Counted from the stretch's first letter, positions 11,047 through 23,265 are shown. The stretch is 64,000 bases of DNA from Aldrovandia affinis (GCA_029706075.1 JAINUG010000031.1:1302001-1366000); one strand, 5' to 3'. Made by a program: numbers and translations. The notes: generated by a model not told the origin, from the sequence alone.

Positions 11047-14000
11047 GTAAGACAGGTCTCAGATGGTCTCGAGCTAGCGATCTAACAATATTTTTTGGAA
11101 GTCGAAAGGAGACTTTGTATCAATTTACCCCCACACTACAATATTGCTTTCAGGATCTTTGTATGTTCTTCGTGGGAGACGTTGCTATATTTGTATTTGT
11201 TTATTTAAAAAATATATATGTATATATATATTTTAACAATATGTTAAGTACAGTGAAAATCCCGAGTGGTACGTTGTCTGTAAAGATGCTTACTTTGGGA
11301 GCCAATCAAGGACCGCTTCGCCAACCAGACTTGGAGTCTCCTGTGGTCAAAAGCGGGTGTATTATTTGAAGTTATTTACTGTGATTTCCAATGCAGACGT
11401 ACTTGGAAGGACTGATGGTTGGTCAATTTTTTCCGCTCCTCATCTTGCCTGGAGACATGTCTGTCAGCTGCACCCCTAGCCAGCTGGCAGTCTAGGGGGA
11501 GGGGCAAATATTTACTGCTGTTCTGTACACACAAGACCCAGGCCACAATTTACCCTCCCGAGGCTCAGCCGGCCTCACCAACAAAACTGTTCCAAACTTT
11601 TGGCGCACAGATGTGTGTGTCATTATACTCAGAGACAGAGGTAAAAAAACAAAACAAAACAATATTGTTCACGATACTATGATTGACAAATTCATGTAAT
11701 ATTAGTAATAACAATCATAGTTAAGAAATAAATAATCGTCGTTTGCTCAGGCCTATTTTGAGCAGTATTCATTTTAACCTCATGATGTATTAAGTAGTGA
11801 CACATTAAGATATTAGTAAATTAAGCTGCAAAGCCTGAATTCTTCATTCTTATTCTCATTGATTTCCATATAGCATGGGATAATGCTGGGGATACAAACT
11901 GTCCATGTGCCAGACGGTACCTTACTCCTTTTTACTTATGTATGTATCTGTAAAAAATGTATTGGAGCCAATGGCCATCCATTGCTAATATCCATATCTA
12001 ATGGCTATCCATTATACCGGATAGTTTTAGAGTACAATATTAAATACAAGCATCATTTTATGGTACCTCCTTCCCTGATAACAAACACAATTTGATGGTT
12101 AGCAGGCATGTAAAATGTAAGTAGAAAACAACAAAACGGCATTGTTGGTCATGGCACCAACTAAGGTCTAAGGGTGTAACTTTTAAACTTGGGTTTTCAC
12201 ACAGTGTTAAAAATTTAAATGCTTTCATTATCTTGGCTTTAAGTATCCGGGGCATTCATAAAACTTGCACTGCATCTTTCGAATGAGTCCTCACTGGATG
12301 GAACGGAAGCCTTGAGAATTCCTAATTGGCTTCTGGCAGTGGCCAATTACGAAGATACATACCAGTCTCTGCGGCATTCTCATGGAGGCCTTATGCTGTC
12401 ACAAGAGACCACAAAGTGAGTGTTTTTCTGTCATGTGCTTATCTTATGAGTGGCGGGGCTTGTTTTCACCATCTCTTATTTATCTGTATGTCATCAGTCC
12501 CACATATTGGGAGTGGTTCAAGTATAAATATATTGTATATTAATGTGGTGTGCTTTTCTTTAGAGAACTCATTAATCAATTTGAGTATCGCAACTTGGGA
12601 GTGGACTAGTTTTCCCCTTAACCATGATTGTAATTGCTGTCTCTTATATCATTTGAATGAACCATTTGTGTGCATATTTTTGTGTGCACCTATGTGCGTT
12701 TGTGTGTTTTTGTCACTTGGACGATTTTAAACTGGACCTGAATCTTTATTGGATCTTACCAAAGCTTCAGTTTCAATCTAAATCTGTTTCTGTAGTCCTG
12801 TTTTGGCTTTTCCTGTATCCTTGGTTCTTTGGATGGCAACATTCATATAGATGTACCCGTATGGATGTACCAGTAATGCCTCTATGCTGATCAGCTGTAT
12901 CATATTTGTGGAGTTAGCTTTGTTAGCATCGATTCTCTCCAGTCTTCAGCATATAATTAATTCTTTAAAATCCGTTTGCAGCGTGGCTTATGTCACCAGC
13001 TGTTTTGCATTATACTGATGAGTGAACTGAACTGTTTCAGAAAGCATCTCTTCCATAATGTAAGCCTGTCACACGTTTTCTCCCTACCTGAGGCAAATTG
13101 TCAATTAGTTGTGCAGTCATGTGAAATATTTGGCAACACTTTATAGGCTACGCAGGCAAACGAAAGGGGGAAGTGAAGGAATGTGATGCGTTGTAACTAT
13201 AATCCCTTTTTCTGAAGGAATGATTTCTCAAATTATCCATGACAGAAAAAAAAAGAGTAAAGGAGAGAGCTGGAAAAAAAAGAAAGAAAAATCATTACGG
13301 AGATGATGCCGTTCGTTTGAAGAATTTTTTTTCTTCTTCTTCAGATTCAGTCAAGCAGTATGAACGGGATTGGTTGGCCAGGACTTTAGTGCACATGTGG
13401 CAGAATCAAACGGAAAGACACAAGTGGAATTAACTGACAGGCGGGCGACCTGCAGGCCGCCCCAGCCCGGCTCCAGAAGCTTTCGCGCTTGCATTAGCCG
13501 AGTCACGCGTGAAATGAAGCTTGAGCGTTTTTGACCTTTTCTGGATTCGGCACGAACCCCCTCCCCTCCCCAGCCCCTCCTCGCAATAACGGGCGAAAGC
13601 GTCACTGCCTTGAATCCTCCCTCCTTCCTCTTGCCGTGTAAGAGACGTCTCTCTGTAAGAAGGAGAGGCCGTGTGAAGCATGATGAAAGAGTGACCTGTG
13701 CGGGAATGCGGCCCTTTTCCACTTAACTCGCAATGAAGTCCATCAGTCAGCTGATCGGTATCAGCACAGCACAGGCTGCGCAACTGGCTCGGCGATGTGG
13801 CGATGGACGTCTGTCGTATGTGGGGTGTGCTTAGCCACGTTTCCACTGGCTGTATGGCAGTTTCACCCGAGGCAATTCTACAGCAAATTTACCCGGGTCA
13901 ACATTTTGTTAGGTAATCCCATACTTAGACGTAGGTTCCTGATCAAGCGGAAGTCAGCATGTCTATAGTGTGTTAAATGCTATGGCCAGAAATGGCCAGT

Positions 14001-15552
14001 TAACAGTTAATTCTTCGGAATAGTTAACTGTCTTGGTCTTGTTCGCAATATGAAAACAATATACTCTAGAAAAAAATATACATTTGCATGTGCTTTGCAT
14101 GTTTTCAGCAACGTTCAGTGTGATCTTTTTGAAACCAAAATAACAAAGGCGTTTCCTCAGTCATAAGCCTGCAAGCAAATGTGTACATTTGCAGATCGTT
14201 ATTTATAAACAAATGCAATATTGGTGGGTGCGGGTGGTACCAAACTAAGGACAGCAATAAAGGTATTTTAGGGTCAGCATCACTTGAGCGGTAGGTGAGG
14301 CTTGACACGTGAAGCTTGGCAGCGCCATATTCCGTCACAGGAAACGCGGTGCTAAGGTGTGTCAGTGAAAAGGCAGCTGTTATTTGTTTAGGATGCAGTG
14401 GATGCATGGATGATCCGAAGGGCCTCCCCAACCGGTTTCTTTGTTTGACTCAACACAAACTTTTAGGGATATCTCACCTTATCGCTTCATATTCCCGCTG
14501 TCCCCATGGGTTGCTTCATTGATTTTGCAGCTAAACAAAATACATAAAAGCTAAGTACATAAAAAGAGGCAAATGATTTATCCCCAGCTTCTCCAAACCT
14601 AAAAGTTAGAAAGAGCTTTTGAAGTATTCAATCTTTAGCTTTTGTTGGTTTGTGATTGTATGGAATTCCTGAAACATTTCTTGCTTCAGTTTGTTGTTTA
14701 TTTTCGGTAGATGTTTTAGACCCTCTGTAAACCTGATATTTGATCACAAAGTCTTCAAGTAAGTGCATGATGTTGAATATGCAGTCTACAGCCTATCTAT
14801 CTTCACAACTTGCTTCAGAGGGACCAGTTTTGCACCAAACTTGCGTCTCATAAATGCAGTGCTCCCCTGTCCATGCGACAGCAGTGGTGCAGCAGTGACT
14901 CTCAGTCCTTCTCTCTTCCTTCTCCTCTCCAATTTTACTAGATGTGCTGGTCGTTTTCATTTTCAATATTTCATGGGGACACTCCCTCTGACATGGTTCT
15001 CTTGACTTGTTGAAGGGCCTGTGGTGCACAGTCACGAATGGCCACATGACCTGAGACAAAATGGCTGACAGAAGGCCGGACATTCCATTAATACCTGCTT
15101 TATATTTAGTTACTGTATGCCATGAATAACAGAAATGACAGCTGCAGTTACACTCTCACCACTCCCTTCCACAAGCACACACACAGATAAAACGAGGACT
15201 GTAGTAGTTTACTAGCTGTCCTATATGTCTTGCTTTTCATCCCTCCACTGAGAAAGGTTATACATAGAGCATACATTTTCTTGCAAATGGGACAGGATAA
15301 GGTACTGTTCATGTAGTACCTTATCCTGTAGTAGTGGTGGTATCGGAGGGAGGGGGGGGGGGTGCCAATGTACTGGATTGAATCCTCGGTACTGTTTAAT
15401 GTCAAGGCCGGCAGTACAGCTGCCCTCCTGCATCCCTGGGCCCATGCAGGTGAACGGGTCCAGTGGAGGTATGCGATGCCATTATGGCTGGCCACTCGGG
15501 AATGGCGGGTCACAGACAAGCCATAAACCACCTGCTCTGCCTCTGTCCACAG
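11047..15552 (+). other. pdzrn3 intron 1
   Basis: Begins gtaaga and ends with the pyrimidine-rich 'ctgtccacag'. Length 4,506 nt, phase 0. It holds no other gene that I can support. Notable contents are a GC-rich block at 13421-13660, a perfect 15-bp-stem hairpin at 15292-15329 close to the acceptor, and a short G run at 15350-15362. The 223-codon minus-strand frame spanning 15148-15819 crosses exon 2 and looks like chance. Confidence 0.9.
15292..15329 (+). other. Perfect inverted repeat, 15-bp stem with 8-nt loop
   Basis: ACAGGATAAGGTACT (15292-15306) is followed by loop gttcatgt and then AGTACCTTATCCTGT, its exact reverse complement. In RNA of the gene strand it would form a stable stem 223 nt before exon 2. 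The stem is shorter than a typical pre-miRNA arm, so a miRNA is not claimed. Confidence 0.85.
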
Positions 15553-15639
15553 GGCGGGGAGACAAAGAACATCAAAGTCGTCCTCCACCGAGAATCCGGA
15601 TCTCTGGGATTTAACATCGTTGGTGGCAGACCGTGTGGG
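15553..15639 (+). CDS. pdzrn3: pdzrn3 coding exon 2: start of PDZ1
   Basis: Encodes 29 residues (239-267), beginning [16 protein letters not shown] and continuing [13 protein letters not shown]. This contains the carboxylate-binding loop of the first PDZ domain (SLGF, equivalent of GLGF) and strand B, which bind C-terminal peptide ligands. The acceptor is a pyrimidine tract ending cacag|GGC; the donor is TGTGGG|gtaggt. The exon is 87 nt, phase 0 on both sides, so it stays in frame with exon 1 (238 codons) and exon 3 (36 codons). Human PDZRN3, as I remember it, reads [25 protein letters not shown] here. Genomic read-through hits a stop three codons past the donor, confirming the exon must be spliced. 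Confidence 0.93.
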
Positions 15640-17811
15640 GTAGGTTGAAAATAAAGTCGTCCCGTGGACCGTTGGCAAGGACATACTGACAGAGTGACAC
15701 AGCCGAATTGTAGTGAAGCATTTCAGAGAGGCACAGTGTTTCATTTCATCCCCACTAGCCTCACAGCACACAGGCTGAGGGTGTCTCCTTATGTTACTCG
15801 GATAGACCACACAAATCAAGCTTTTTTATTGGGTTGGTACACTGGTTTGGTTTAGTGGATTTGGTTTTTCAGATAAAAACTATAATTACTTTATATGGGT
15901 GTTAAATTAAAGATTATGACTCTGGCCACAGTTGTTTCCTCTGTTGTGGAACGAACAGTTTGGAAGGCACAGTTGAGACAGTGGGGTGTAAGAGGCCCCT
16001 TTGTGGTAAGTTATCCTGGGGTTATCCCATTCCAATACCTCAGGGCCCTGCTATATAATGATGTGGACTGTGGCATAAAGCCTATAGCAATGACATGTGG
16101 GCCAGCTCAGCTCTGCCAGGCCTTGAAAATGTAATGGTGAAGCTGTCGTTACCCTCAGTGGTGCCCTAGACATTCGTGGGGTGAAAAGTATTGACCCGGA
16201 CTTGCTGAACAGCCAGTTTGAAATGCGTCCCCTTTACCTGGAGCCATTCTCTGCTGCCTGACTGAGGTGTTTCACGTGGTGTATGTTCCACTAGGAACAC
16301 GAGCGACGCAGTGCTGTTTGTCTGTGGTGCGTTAAAATAGCCGCAGTGACGCACTTGGCCATAGTGACACGGATTATTACAATAAAACTTTTATAGCAGG
16401 AAACTATAAAAGGCCCAAACATCGAAGGCTTTTTTTAAATCCCATGGACATGTAGATTCGCAAACAGAGTCGTTTATCAGGCTCAACCTCCAGAGAGTGC
16501 TCGGGAACAGCCGCTTTAGGGTCCACATAACTTCTCCTAAAGAGATGAGCCGTGCACCGGCTGAATTGATAGGAATGTATAGAAATGTATTGATATAAAT
16601 AGAGAGGAAAGGCCTCGGAAAATCTGACACGTGGCAGTTTCATCCTGGACTTCCGTCCTCCTGATGTGACAGGAAGCGTCGGCGAGCTCTAGGTGTAATT
16701 AATGAGCTGCCCGTGCGAGCGCCGAACAGTGGAAGTACTGGAGCATGTCCGCGTACGGGCCGCGGGGCAGTGGGGTACGTGACAGCCTGTCAGGGCGCTC
16801 GTGAGACCGCGGCGTGACATACCCAACGCACTGCAGGCACCTCGCGGAAAGTATGCCGCCGCAAACACGCCGCCGCCGCGGAGAGGAAGAAAATAGGAAG
16901 CAGACACAAAAGAATTAATTAGAACGTTCACAGCTTGACTTCCGCGGCTCCCGGTCAGGTACGCAGGAAAAAGCGCACTTCATTAAATGTAGCATTGTTG
17001 GAGACAGCTGGAACGGGGATAGCGGCGACGGTTTGATGTGGTGAGAGAGGGGCCGGGAGGAGGTGTGGGCAGGGCTCTTGTTATGGCTCTGTTTTCGACT
17101 TTGTGCAAACATCGCTGGGTCACAGACCCACTGACAGATACAGAACAACTGCCCTTCTCATGTTCAGCCAGCATTAGCCTCACCATGAGGGGGTGTCACC
17201 TACCAGGCCCCGGACATATTTGTGGGGGCACGACATCTCAGCAGTGCGTGTAAAACAGCATTAAAGTGTGCGTAATGCCTGCTTGTGCTTGCCAGTGATT
17301 ATTGTACACGGAGCCCCTTGGTTAATTGCTAGAATAACCAGTTGGTGTTGATGACTGCAGCAGTGAACGTTTTGAGGAGCCCCGGGTGTCTGTGACCCCC
17401 TCACTTTAATCTCATGTGGATGTTTGTTTTTCCTGTAAAACTTCCTCAGGACATATTTCTAAATAGGTTATGTGGTTTTTAGCAATCCTAGTAATGACAT
17501 TTCAACAAGATTATTCATCTCATTGCAATGGAGGTTGTTGCTAATTAACTGTGCTCAGCTGCTCTCTGAACCAGAATGTATTTTTGTATTTTTTATTATT
17601 GGAGGGGAAAAAAGGGAATCCTGAAATTCTTTAGTTAGAATGAAATTACCCACACAGCAATTGCCAAGTCGTCAACAATTATATTCTTTTGATTATTGTT
17701 TTGTGTCTCATACAGCAATGTCCCAAATTAGCCTCATTCAAATTCATTTCAAATCATTTAGCTATCATGTGAGGCTGTGGGCTTGCTAAAACACTGGCTG
17801 TTCTTTTCAAG
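15640..17811 (+). other. pdzrn3 intron 2
   Basis: 2,172 nt, starts gtaggt, ends 'ttcttttcaag', phase 0. GC-rich, low-repeat DNA at about 16640-17060 stands out from AT-rich flanks. No second gene or mobile element is recognised inside it. Confidence 0.88.
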
Positions 17812-17919
17812 GAAAATGAGGACGGCTCATCCAACGAGGGGATCTTTGTGTCCAAAATAGTGGAGAATGGACCAGCAGACAAGGAGGGCGGGCTTCAGAT
17901 CCACGACAGGATAATGGAG
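17812..17919 (+). CDS. pdzrn3: pdzrn3 coding exon 3: middle of PDZ1
   Basis: Encodes 36 residues (268-303): [20 protein letters not shown] followed by [16 protein letters not shown]. It supplies PDZ1 strands C and D and helix A: the GIFVSKI strand, the GPADKEGGL turn and the GLQIHDRI motif that precedes Val-Asn-Gly in PDZ domains. Acceptor tttcaag|GAA; donor GGAG|gtatgc; 108 nt, phase 0. The domain is incomplete without the next exon (expected to start VNG and carry helix B), which I could not find downstream in the window. Human PDZRN3 has [31 protein letters not shown] at this place from memory, so assignment is firm. Confidence 0.94.
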
Positions 17920-19138
17920 GTATGCCAAAGAGAATTGCACTGCTCGTAGAATACCTGAGACAGGAAGTGACATCACACTTGTCTGTGGCACACTCTTTAC
18001 AGCTCATTGGCCTGTGCATTCCCTGAAAGGAAATCAGATGGGGCTCATTGTCTCATGGTTTAGCATGAGTGGAACAGAGTGGTATTCACATGCCGACTGC
18101 CTCATGAATGTCTTGTGACAGAACGTCTGCAACCCATCCTTTTTTTCTGCAGTTTAACAAAAACCTGCGTGGATAAATAGCATGTTTTGCTGGATGTCGA
18201 TCTCGGAGTGCCCCCAAAAATGTCAGCTTCACTAATGTCGCCTTTTTGGATGCATAAACCAAGGCGAAAGAAAGGTTGAGTTGAGGACAACTCGGGCATC
18301 TCAAATTAAAAATGGCTTACCATATGCGATACATTATTAAGCTTGAATTCTGCTGGATTGCAGCGCTTCAGAACCCAGGAACAGAACACCCCTGGCTTAA
18401 ACAGCAGCTGCATTAGCCGGATGTAAAGAGAGGTTAAAAACCCTGTTTGCTCAGTTTTATATCATAATCTCTTGACAAAAGGCAGGAAGAACCATCAAAA
18501 CCTGCTGTTCCCTCAGTGCCTGGTGGCTGAGACAGGCGGGCTCCTAGAGTGGGCCTGCTTGCATCCAAGCTGAGTGGATGCATGTCTGTGTGCGTTACAG
18601 AGTCGAGAGACCAGGTGGAAACAAGTTAGCGGGCCAGATGCGAGTGCACTACCTCATCTGAGAAGATATCTGTCAGCACTATACTCTGTTATAGCCATTT
18701 ACTGTGGCTGTGTCATTTTTTTTAACATTTAAACATTTACCTGGAGGGTTTTTACCTTTTATATTTGGAACCTATTTTATTTTCATCTTGTATTTGAGTC
18801 AGCCTGTCAAAATATGTGTAAAAAGGCAAGGTTAACTGGGAAATGTCCACATGGCTTCTTAACGGACCTGCTCAGTAAAAGACCAAAACAATGCATTCGG
18901 TGAAACCATATAATCGTAAGTATCTGTGTGACTATCTGTGAGAACCTTTCAGCTTTTTTGTATCATGTACTTTTGGATGGCCCATGACATATACTTTAGG
19001 ATGAGAGGGGACAGATGAAAGGTACCCAAAACGATGGCAAATTAATTTTGACTAAAACTGTAGCACCAGGCTACAGTAGCCAATAAGCTATGCTAGCTTA
19101 AATATCACAACTTCTTGGCATCTAGCTATCTTTATCAA
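17920..19138. other. Intron 3, proximal part, nothing recognised
   Basis: Mixed-composition DNA between exon 3 and the 19.1-kb element. No coding, repeat or RNA gene signal that I can support. Confidence 0.4.
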
Positions 19139-19141
19139 TAA

Positions 19142-20782
19142 CACTGGTCAACACAATGTTTTTCATTCAAAAGCAATGTTTTTAAGGTAATTTTGGGGTG
19201 CTGAATTCAAAAACTACATTTATTTTTTCATATCGGGTCTGTATTTTTCTGCAAGGGGTGTGTGTCATCTGAAGCCGTTACGCCGATCAAACCGCTGATA
19301 CGCTAACCAAAATCATGCAATGCCTTTCGGATTCATCCGGAACTAATGATTATATTTCACAAAAATATGCCTATACTCCTGACACAGGAGTAGTTGCCAT
19401 GTACTGTACTATACTGTATATTTCTGTGTGAACAATCCTGACTGCTTCTGTTATATCTGTGGCCTCCACCTATTTCACAAAGAAGAACTATATTGGCTGC
19501 AAGCTTGGTGATCAGGATAAAGCATGGGCTCCACACATTTGCTGTAATTTGTGTGCTGTGATCCTAAGAGAATGGCTTCAAGGAAAGAAGAGGAAGATGG
19601 CTTTTGAGAGAACAGAAGAACCATTTTGATGACTGTTATTTTTGTCAAACCAACTTCACTGGTATTACAGCAAAGACAAGAAACAAGGCGATGTACCCAG
19701 ATATTGCTTCTGCTATCCGACCTGTTCATCACAGTGATCAACTGCCAATTCCTAGGCCTCCTTCTAAGGAAGAAGAATTGATGTACGCTTCTGAGAGTGA
19801 TTCATCTTTAGAAACGGAAAAGTTATCTGACAGTGACTTTAACTCTCCAGAAAAAGAAGGTGGACCTCATTTTGTGACTCCAGAGGATCTCAATGCCTTG
19901 GTAAGAGACTTGTACCTCTCAAAATTTTGACCAGATATACCAGCTTCAAAGTTGAAGCAGTGGAAACCTGTTATGGAGGAAGTACGCATAACGTCATTTA
20001 TAAGCAGGAGTTCTGAAATATCAGGTCTTTTTTCTGTGAACAATGACTTGTGTTATTGCAACAATATTGAGGGACTCTTTGCCTGTTTTGAAATACCGCA
20101 TAACCCTGATGAATGGCGACTATTCATTGACTCAAGTAAGTGGAGTTTGAAAGCTGTACTCCTGCATAATGCTAATGTGTGCCCAAGTATTCTTATTGCT
20201 CATTCTGTTTATCTGAAGGAATCATACGAGAACATGGTAACTCTTCTAAATGAGATCAAGTTGGTCCTCAAATTCTGAAACTTTTGAAGGATGGTGACAA
20301 ATTCATTGCTTAAAAAATAAATACTTACATTCTTGGCTTGCATTCAAAACAATCTGTAACAACTTTATTGGCAACAAAAAGTCTGACAATTATGAAGAAC
20401 GTGTTATTGAACTTCTGGATGCCTACAGATCGAAAGGCACTCGGATGTCGTTAAAGATCCACTTTTTACACAGTCATATGGACTTTTTTCCTTGGTGCTG
20501 TCTCAGATGAACATGGAGAATGTTTCCACCAAGATATTTCTCAGATGGAGAAAAATGTTCAGGGTTGCTGGGATCCTGCCATGATGGGTGGCTATTGCTG
20601 GATGCTTAAACGTGACAGTGGTGTAACGTAAATCTGGAAAAACATTAGGGTATCCATATCTACAAATCCTGACCTGATACAGCAAAACTGAGTTCATATT
20701 CATATTCTACACCCAAGAATTTGTTAAAAACAGTTCATTAATTTAAGGATACACGAAAAAAATATTTTTTTGTTGACCAGTG
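19142..20782 (+). mobile_element. TIR DNA element with unnamed transposase-like ORF remnant
   Basis: Terminal inverted repeats CACTGGTCAACA (19142-19153) and its exact complement (20771-20782) bound 1,641 bp, flanked by TAA on both sides (19139-19141 and 20783-20785), consistent with a 3-bp target duplication. Inside is a decayed ORF in the plus direction (separate entry). Three-base duplications are weak evidence alone, but the exact 12-bp TIR flanking a coherent broken ORF makes the boundaries convincing. I cannot assign it to a named superfamily. Confidence 0.75.
19440..20690 (+). pseudogene. Broken ORF of a repetitive, cysteine-rich transposase-like family
   Basis: Pieces read in the plus direction across frameshifts: a Cys-rich start (DCFCYICG, near 19440); LGDQDKAWAPH with LCAVILREWLQGKK in another frame; then from 19604 DDCYFC, YPDIASAIRPVHHSD and an acidic Ser-rich linker. 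A TGA at 19928-19930 interrupts the frame, which resumes in phase (19952-20275) with WRLFIDSSKWSLKAVLLHN. After a deletion come KIHFLHSHMD, AVSDEHGECFHQDISQMEK and YCWMLKRD in shifted frames. From memory, this combination recurs in uncharacterised multi-copy proteins of fish and invertebrates; I do not know an accepted family name. The segment between about 20275 and 20350 has lost the family's middle part. Non-functional here. Confidence 0.7.
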
Positions 20783-20785
20783 TAA

Positions 20786-22570
20786 TCAGTCAATTATGTT
20801 CTTACGTTATTCATGAGAAATGTAATAACAAAATATAATAACAAAATAAACACAAATTTTTGTTCTTCCTGTGGACATAAAATAGATGTAGTAATCAGTC
20901 CAATGAAATTGGATTTGTGCCTTCAGCTTTTGGGCTGTGAATTCAAGCAAGCGTTGCATATTTGGAGCTCAGTATTTTGCACAAACCTGCAGTTATGTAT
21001 GTTCAGTAACATCATGTTTCAGACAACATACTTTTTTCCCCTTTTGCTTTTTTTTACACATTTTTCTAATATGAGTTTGTTTTATTTGCTTTCTGATTTC
21101 ATGGAATTCATGTTCTTTGCATTAAAGGACCGAAACCTCCACAGTACCCAAAGGCGCACAATCATTCAGACGATGAGTCTCAGTGATGATCAAATGTAGC
21201 TGTACTGTAACGACAGCCCTATGTTTACATTGGCTGAGAATGTGAATCACTTCCTTAAAATGTGCATTCAAGTATTACATGTATAATTTCCTTCTTATTG
21301 TTTTCAATTAAAGATCATATTCATAATTTTTCCCATACCCCTCTCCCATTTCAACCCGATTTTATATTTGGTAAATGCAGCCTTAATTGACTGCTGTTTC
21401 CTCTATAAAAGATGAAAATAGAGAATACGGAACACTTTACGTGGCCTTTGGCTATGGCAATCTGTACTTCACGCACAGATTCACAGAAAAGTATGAAAGC
21501 GAATGCAGCAGCGGGAAAGCAATGTTTTCCATTGTGCTTCTGTGGAAGGTAAAAGGAGTCAGTTTCCAAAGCAATTATTTCCTCTCTCTTCCTTGAATGT
21601 GCTTGTTCCAATCAGTTTGCGTGTACATAAAGGTTAGGCCCGTATGCACTAGTTTTTCAGTAAATGAGTGTTAAATGCAAGGGCAGATGTCCTGTTCCTG
21701 CACTATTGCAGGCTCTGCTAAATCAATGAATGAATAGCTCCTTGTTCCACACAGACGTTTCCTCATAAAACCTGGAGCCGTGTTTGCTTTCCCTACTTTC
21801 CACAAGCTGAAAACCGTAGCACTTTGGAGTAGTTGTTTTTGCCGCCGGAAATTTTGAAACTAAATAAAAAAATATGGGTCCATCTTTGCAAAGTTCTGGG
21901 CGTCATGTTGTTATCTCGAAAGAAGTGTTTATTTTGCATACTGTTTTTGTGTTAACTGTAAAGGCGAACAGCTGAGCTAAAGTAGATTATGACTTGGTGG
22001 GGACGCATCGCTCCGTTTTTTTCCACTTATTTTCCTGTAGGGAAATACTTGCACTGTAAATGGGGAGATGCAATGCAGTTTCAAAAATGTGGTCCAGTGA
22101 ATTTCTGTTTATCGTGTAAACAAAGCATGAGCCAAACCATTATCTAGTTCACTAAATTCACATTTATAGCCAAAAGAGGCAACGAATAACATTGACGTTC
22201 TGATATTGCAGGAGTACTGAGATAAATTACAGTTCTCTTATCATTCCATAACGTAAATATTAATTAAATATACATGCAGGGATCAGGTCTATGGGTGTGT
22301 GTCTATACTGAGATGCCAAGACTAACTGGCCCCCTCTGTCAGTGAGACAAGTGAAAGATAAGGCACTTCTCACATAGGATAGATTTATTGAATCAGATAC
22401 CATATTGAAAACAAGAGATGAACGCACGATGAATGCTCTGTCACTTATGAGTCTTCCTTATGGTTGTGTACAAACTTTTTTTGAGATAAAGGCTTCTTTT
22501 TTTTCTGTTAGCTTTTTTTTGGCTTACAATAGTTTGTCAAAATGCTTAAATAACATGTTTTTTTAATTAA
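20786..22570. other. Intron 3 segment, nothing recognised
   Basis: AT-rich. A 128-codon frame at 20813-21199 is hydrophobic and low in complexity with no family resemblance. No mobile element boundary was found. Confidence 0.4.
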
Positions 22571-22972
22571 AACAATTTTTTTTCGTTTTTATTTTTTATT
22601 TATAGTTTAAAACTTTTTTCCATTTTTCTCTAAATTTGGTTGCCAATTGTACCCTCTATTTATCTCAATTCACCCTCCCCCACGAGTCCGCCACCCGTCC
22701 TCTGGGTAACGAGCCAATTTTTCCCGGGCCAATTTTTCCTCAGAGACGGAGCCCGACCACGGACGCCCTTCCGCTCCTCGATGAACTCGTGGCGGCTCAC
22801 CCTCCCCCCTCCCCCTGGGGCGGACAGCCAAATGCTGCCCCCGATCAGGGCTAATGGCCAGGGCCGGTCTGGCAGAGACGGGTTTCGAACCGCATCCCTG
22901 ATGGGCAGCGCAAACTCGTGTCGGACCAGCCAAGATACCGTGTGCTAGACCGCTACCCTATCTGCTGCCGCC
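22571..22972 (-). mobile_element. About 394-bp tRNA-derived SINE, copy 1, reverse
   Basis: On the minus strand the head carries A-box 'tagcggtctagcac' (about 22942-22955) and B-box 'ggttcgaaaccc' (about 22880-22891). A GC-rich body follows ('ggggcggacagcc', 'cccagaggac'-like segments on the opposite strand), then an AT-rich 3' tail. Its body matches the interrupted copy at 23279-24046 along its length, e.g. plus-strand 'ccctctatttat' and 'ccgtcctctgggt'. The left boundary is approximate because of the poly-T tail. Confidence 0.8.
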
Positions 22973-23265
22973 ATGAAAACACATTTGATGAGAACAAAAA
23001 TTATCATTTAACATACTCTTCAGAATGTTTGCTTATGAATTACCAATAACCTCACCTTGAAGTGAACACTTCACCAATGGTATAAGGGTGATATAATGAT
23101 AACTATTTATTAATACTTAACTATCAGACACATGAATATGTTTTTTCATACTGTATATCCATCTCGTCACAGCTCTCACAAAGATGCAGCACTCAAAAAA
23201 TGGTGAAGACTGAATCATTCTGAGAGCACCAAACCAAATGCCTCAACAACAAATAGCTCATCTGT

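Noticed and set aside
15292..15329. miRNA precursor
   Set aside because: The stem is only 15 bp with flanks that do not pair; too short for a Drosha substrate.
15449..15475. 'gtgaacgggtcc' as a possible Val-Asn-Gly PDZ exon
   Set aside because: It lies before exon 2, continues as unrelated residues, and cannot follow exon 3.
15148..15819. 223-codon minus-strand frame, the longest minus-strand one
   Set aside because: Crosses exon 2 in antisense and has no domain or codon pattern; chance frame.
20813..21199. 128-codon hydrophobic frame after the 19.1-kb element
   Set aside because: AT-rich, Phe/Leu-dominated, outside the TIR boundaries and unlike any family I know.
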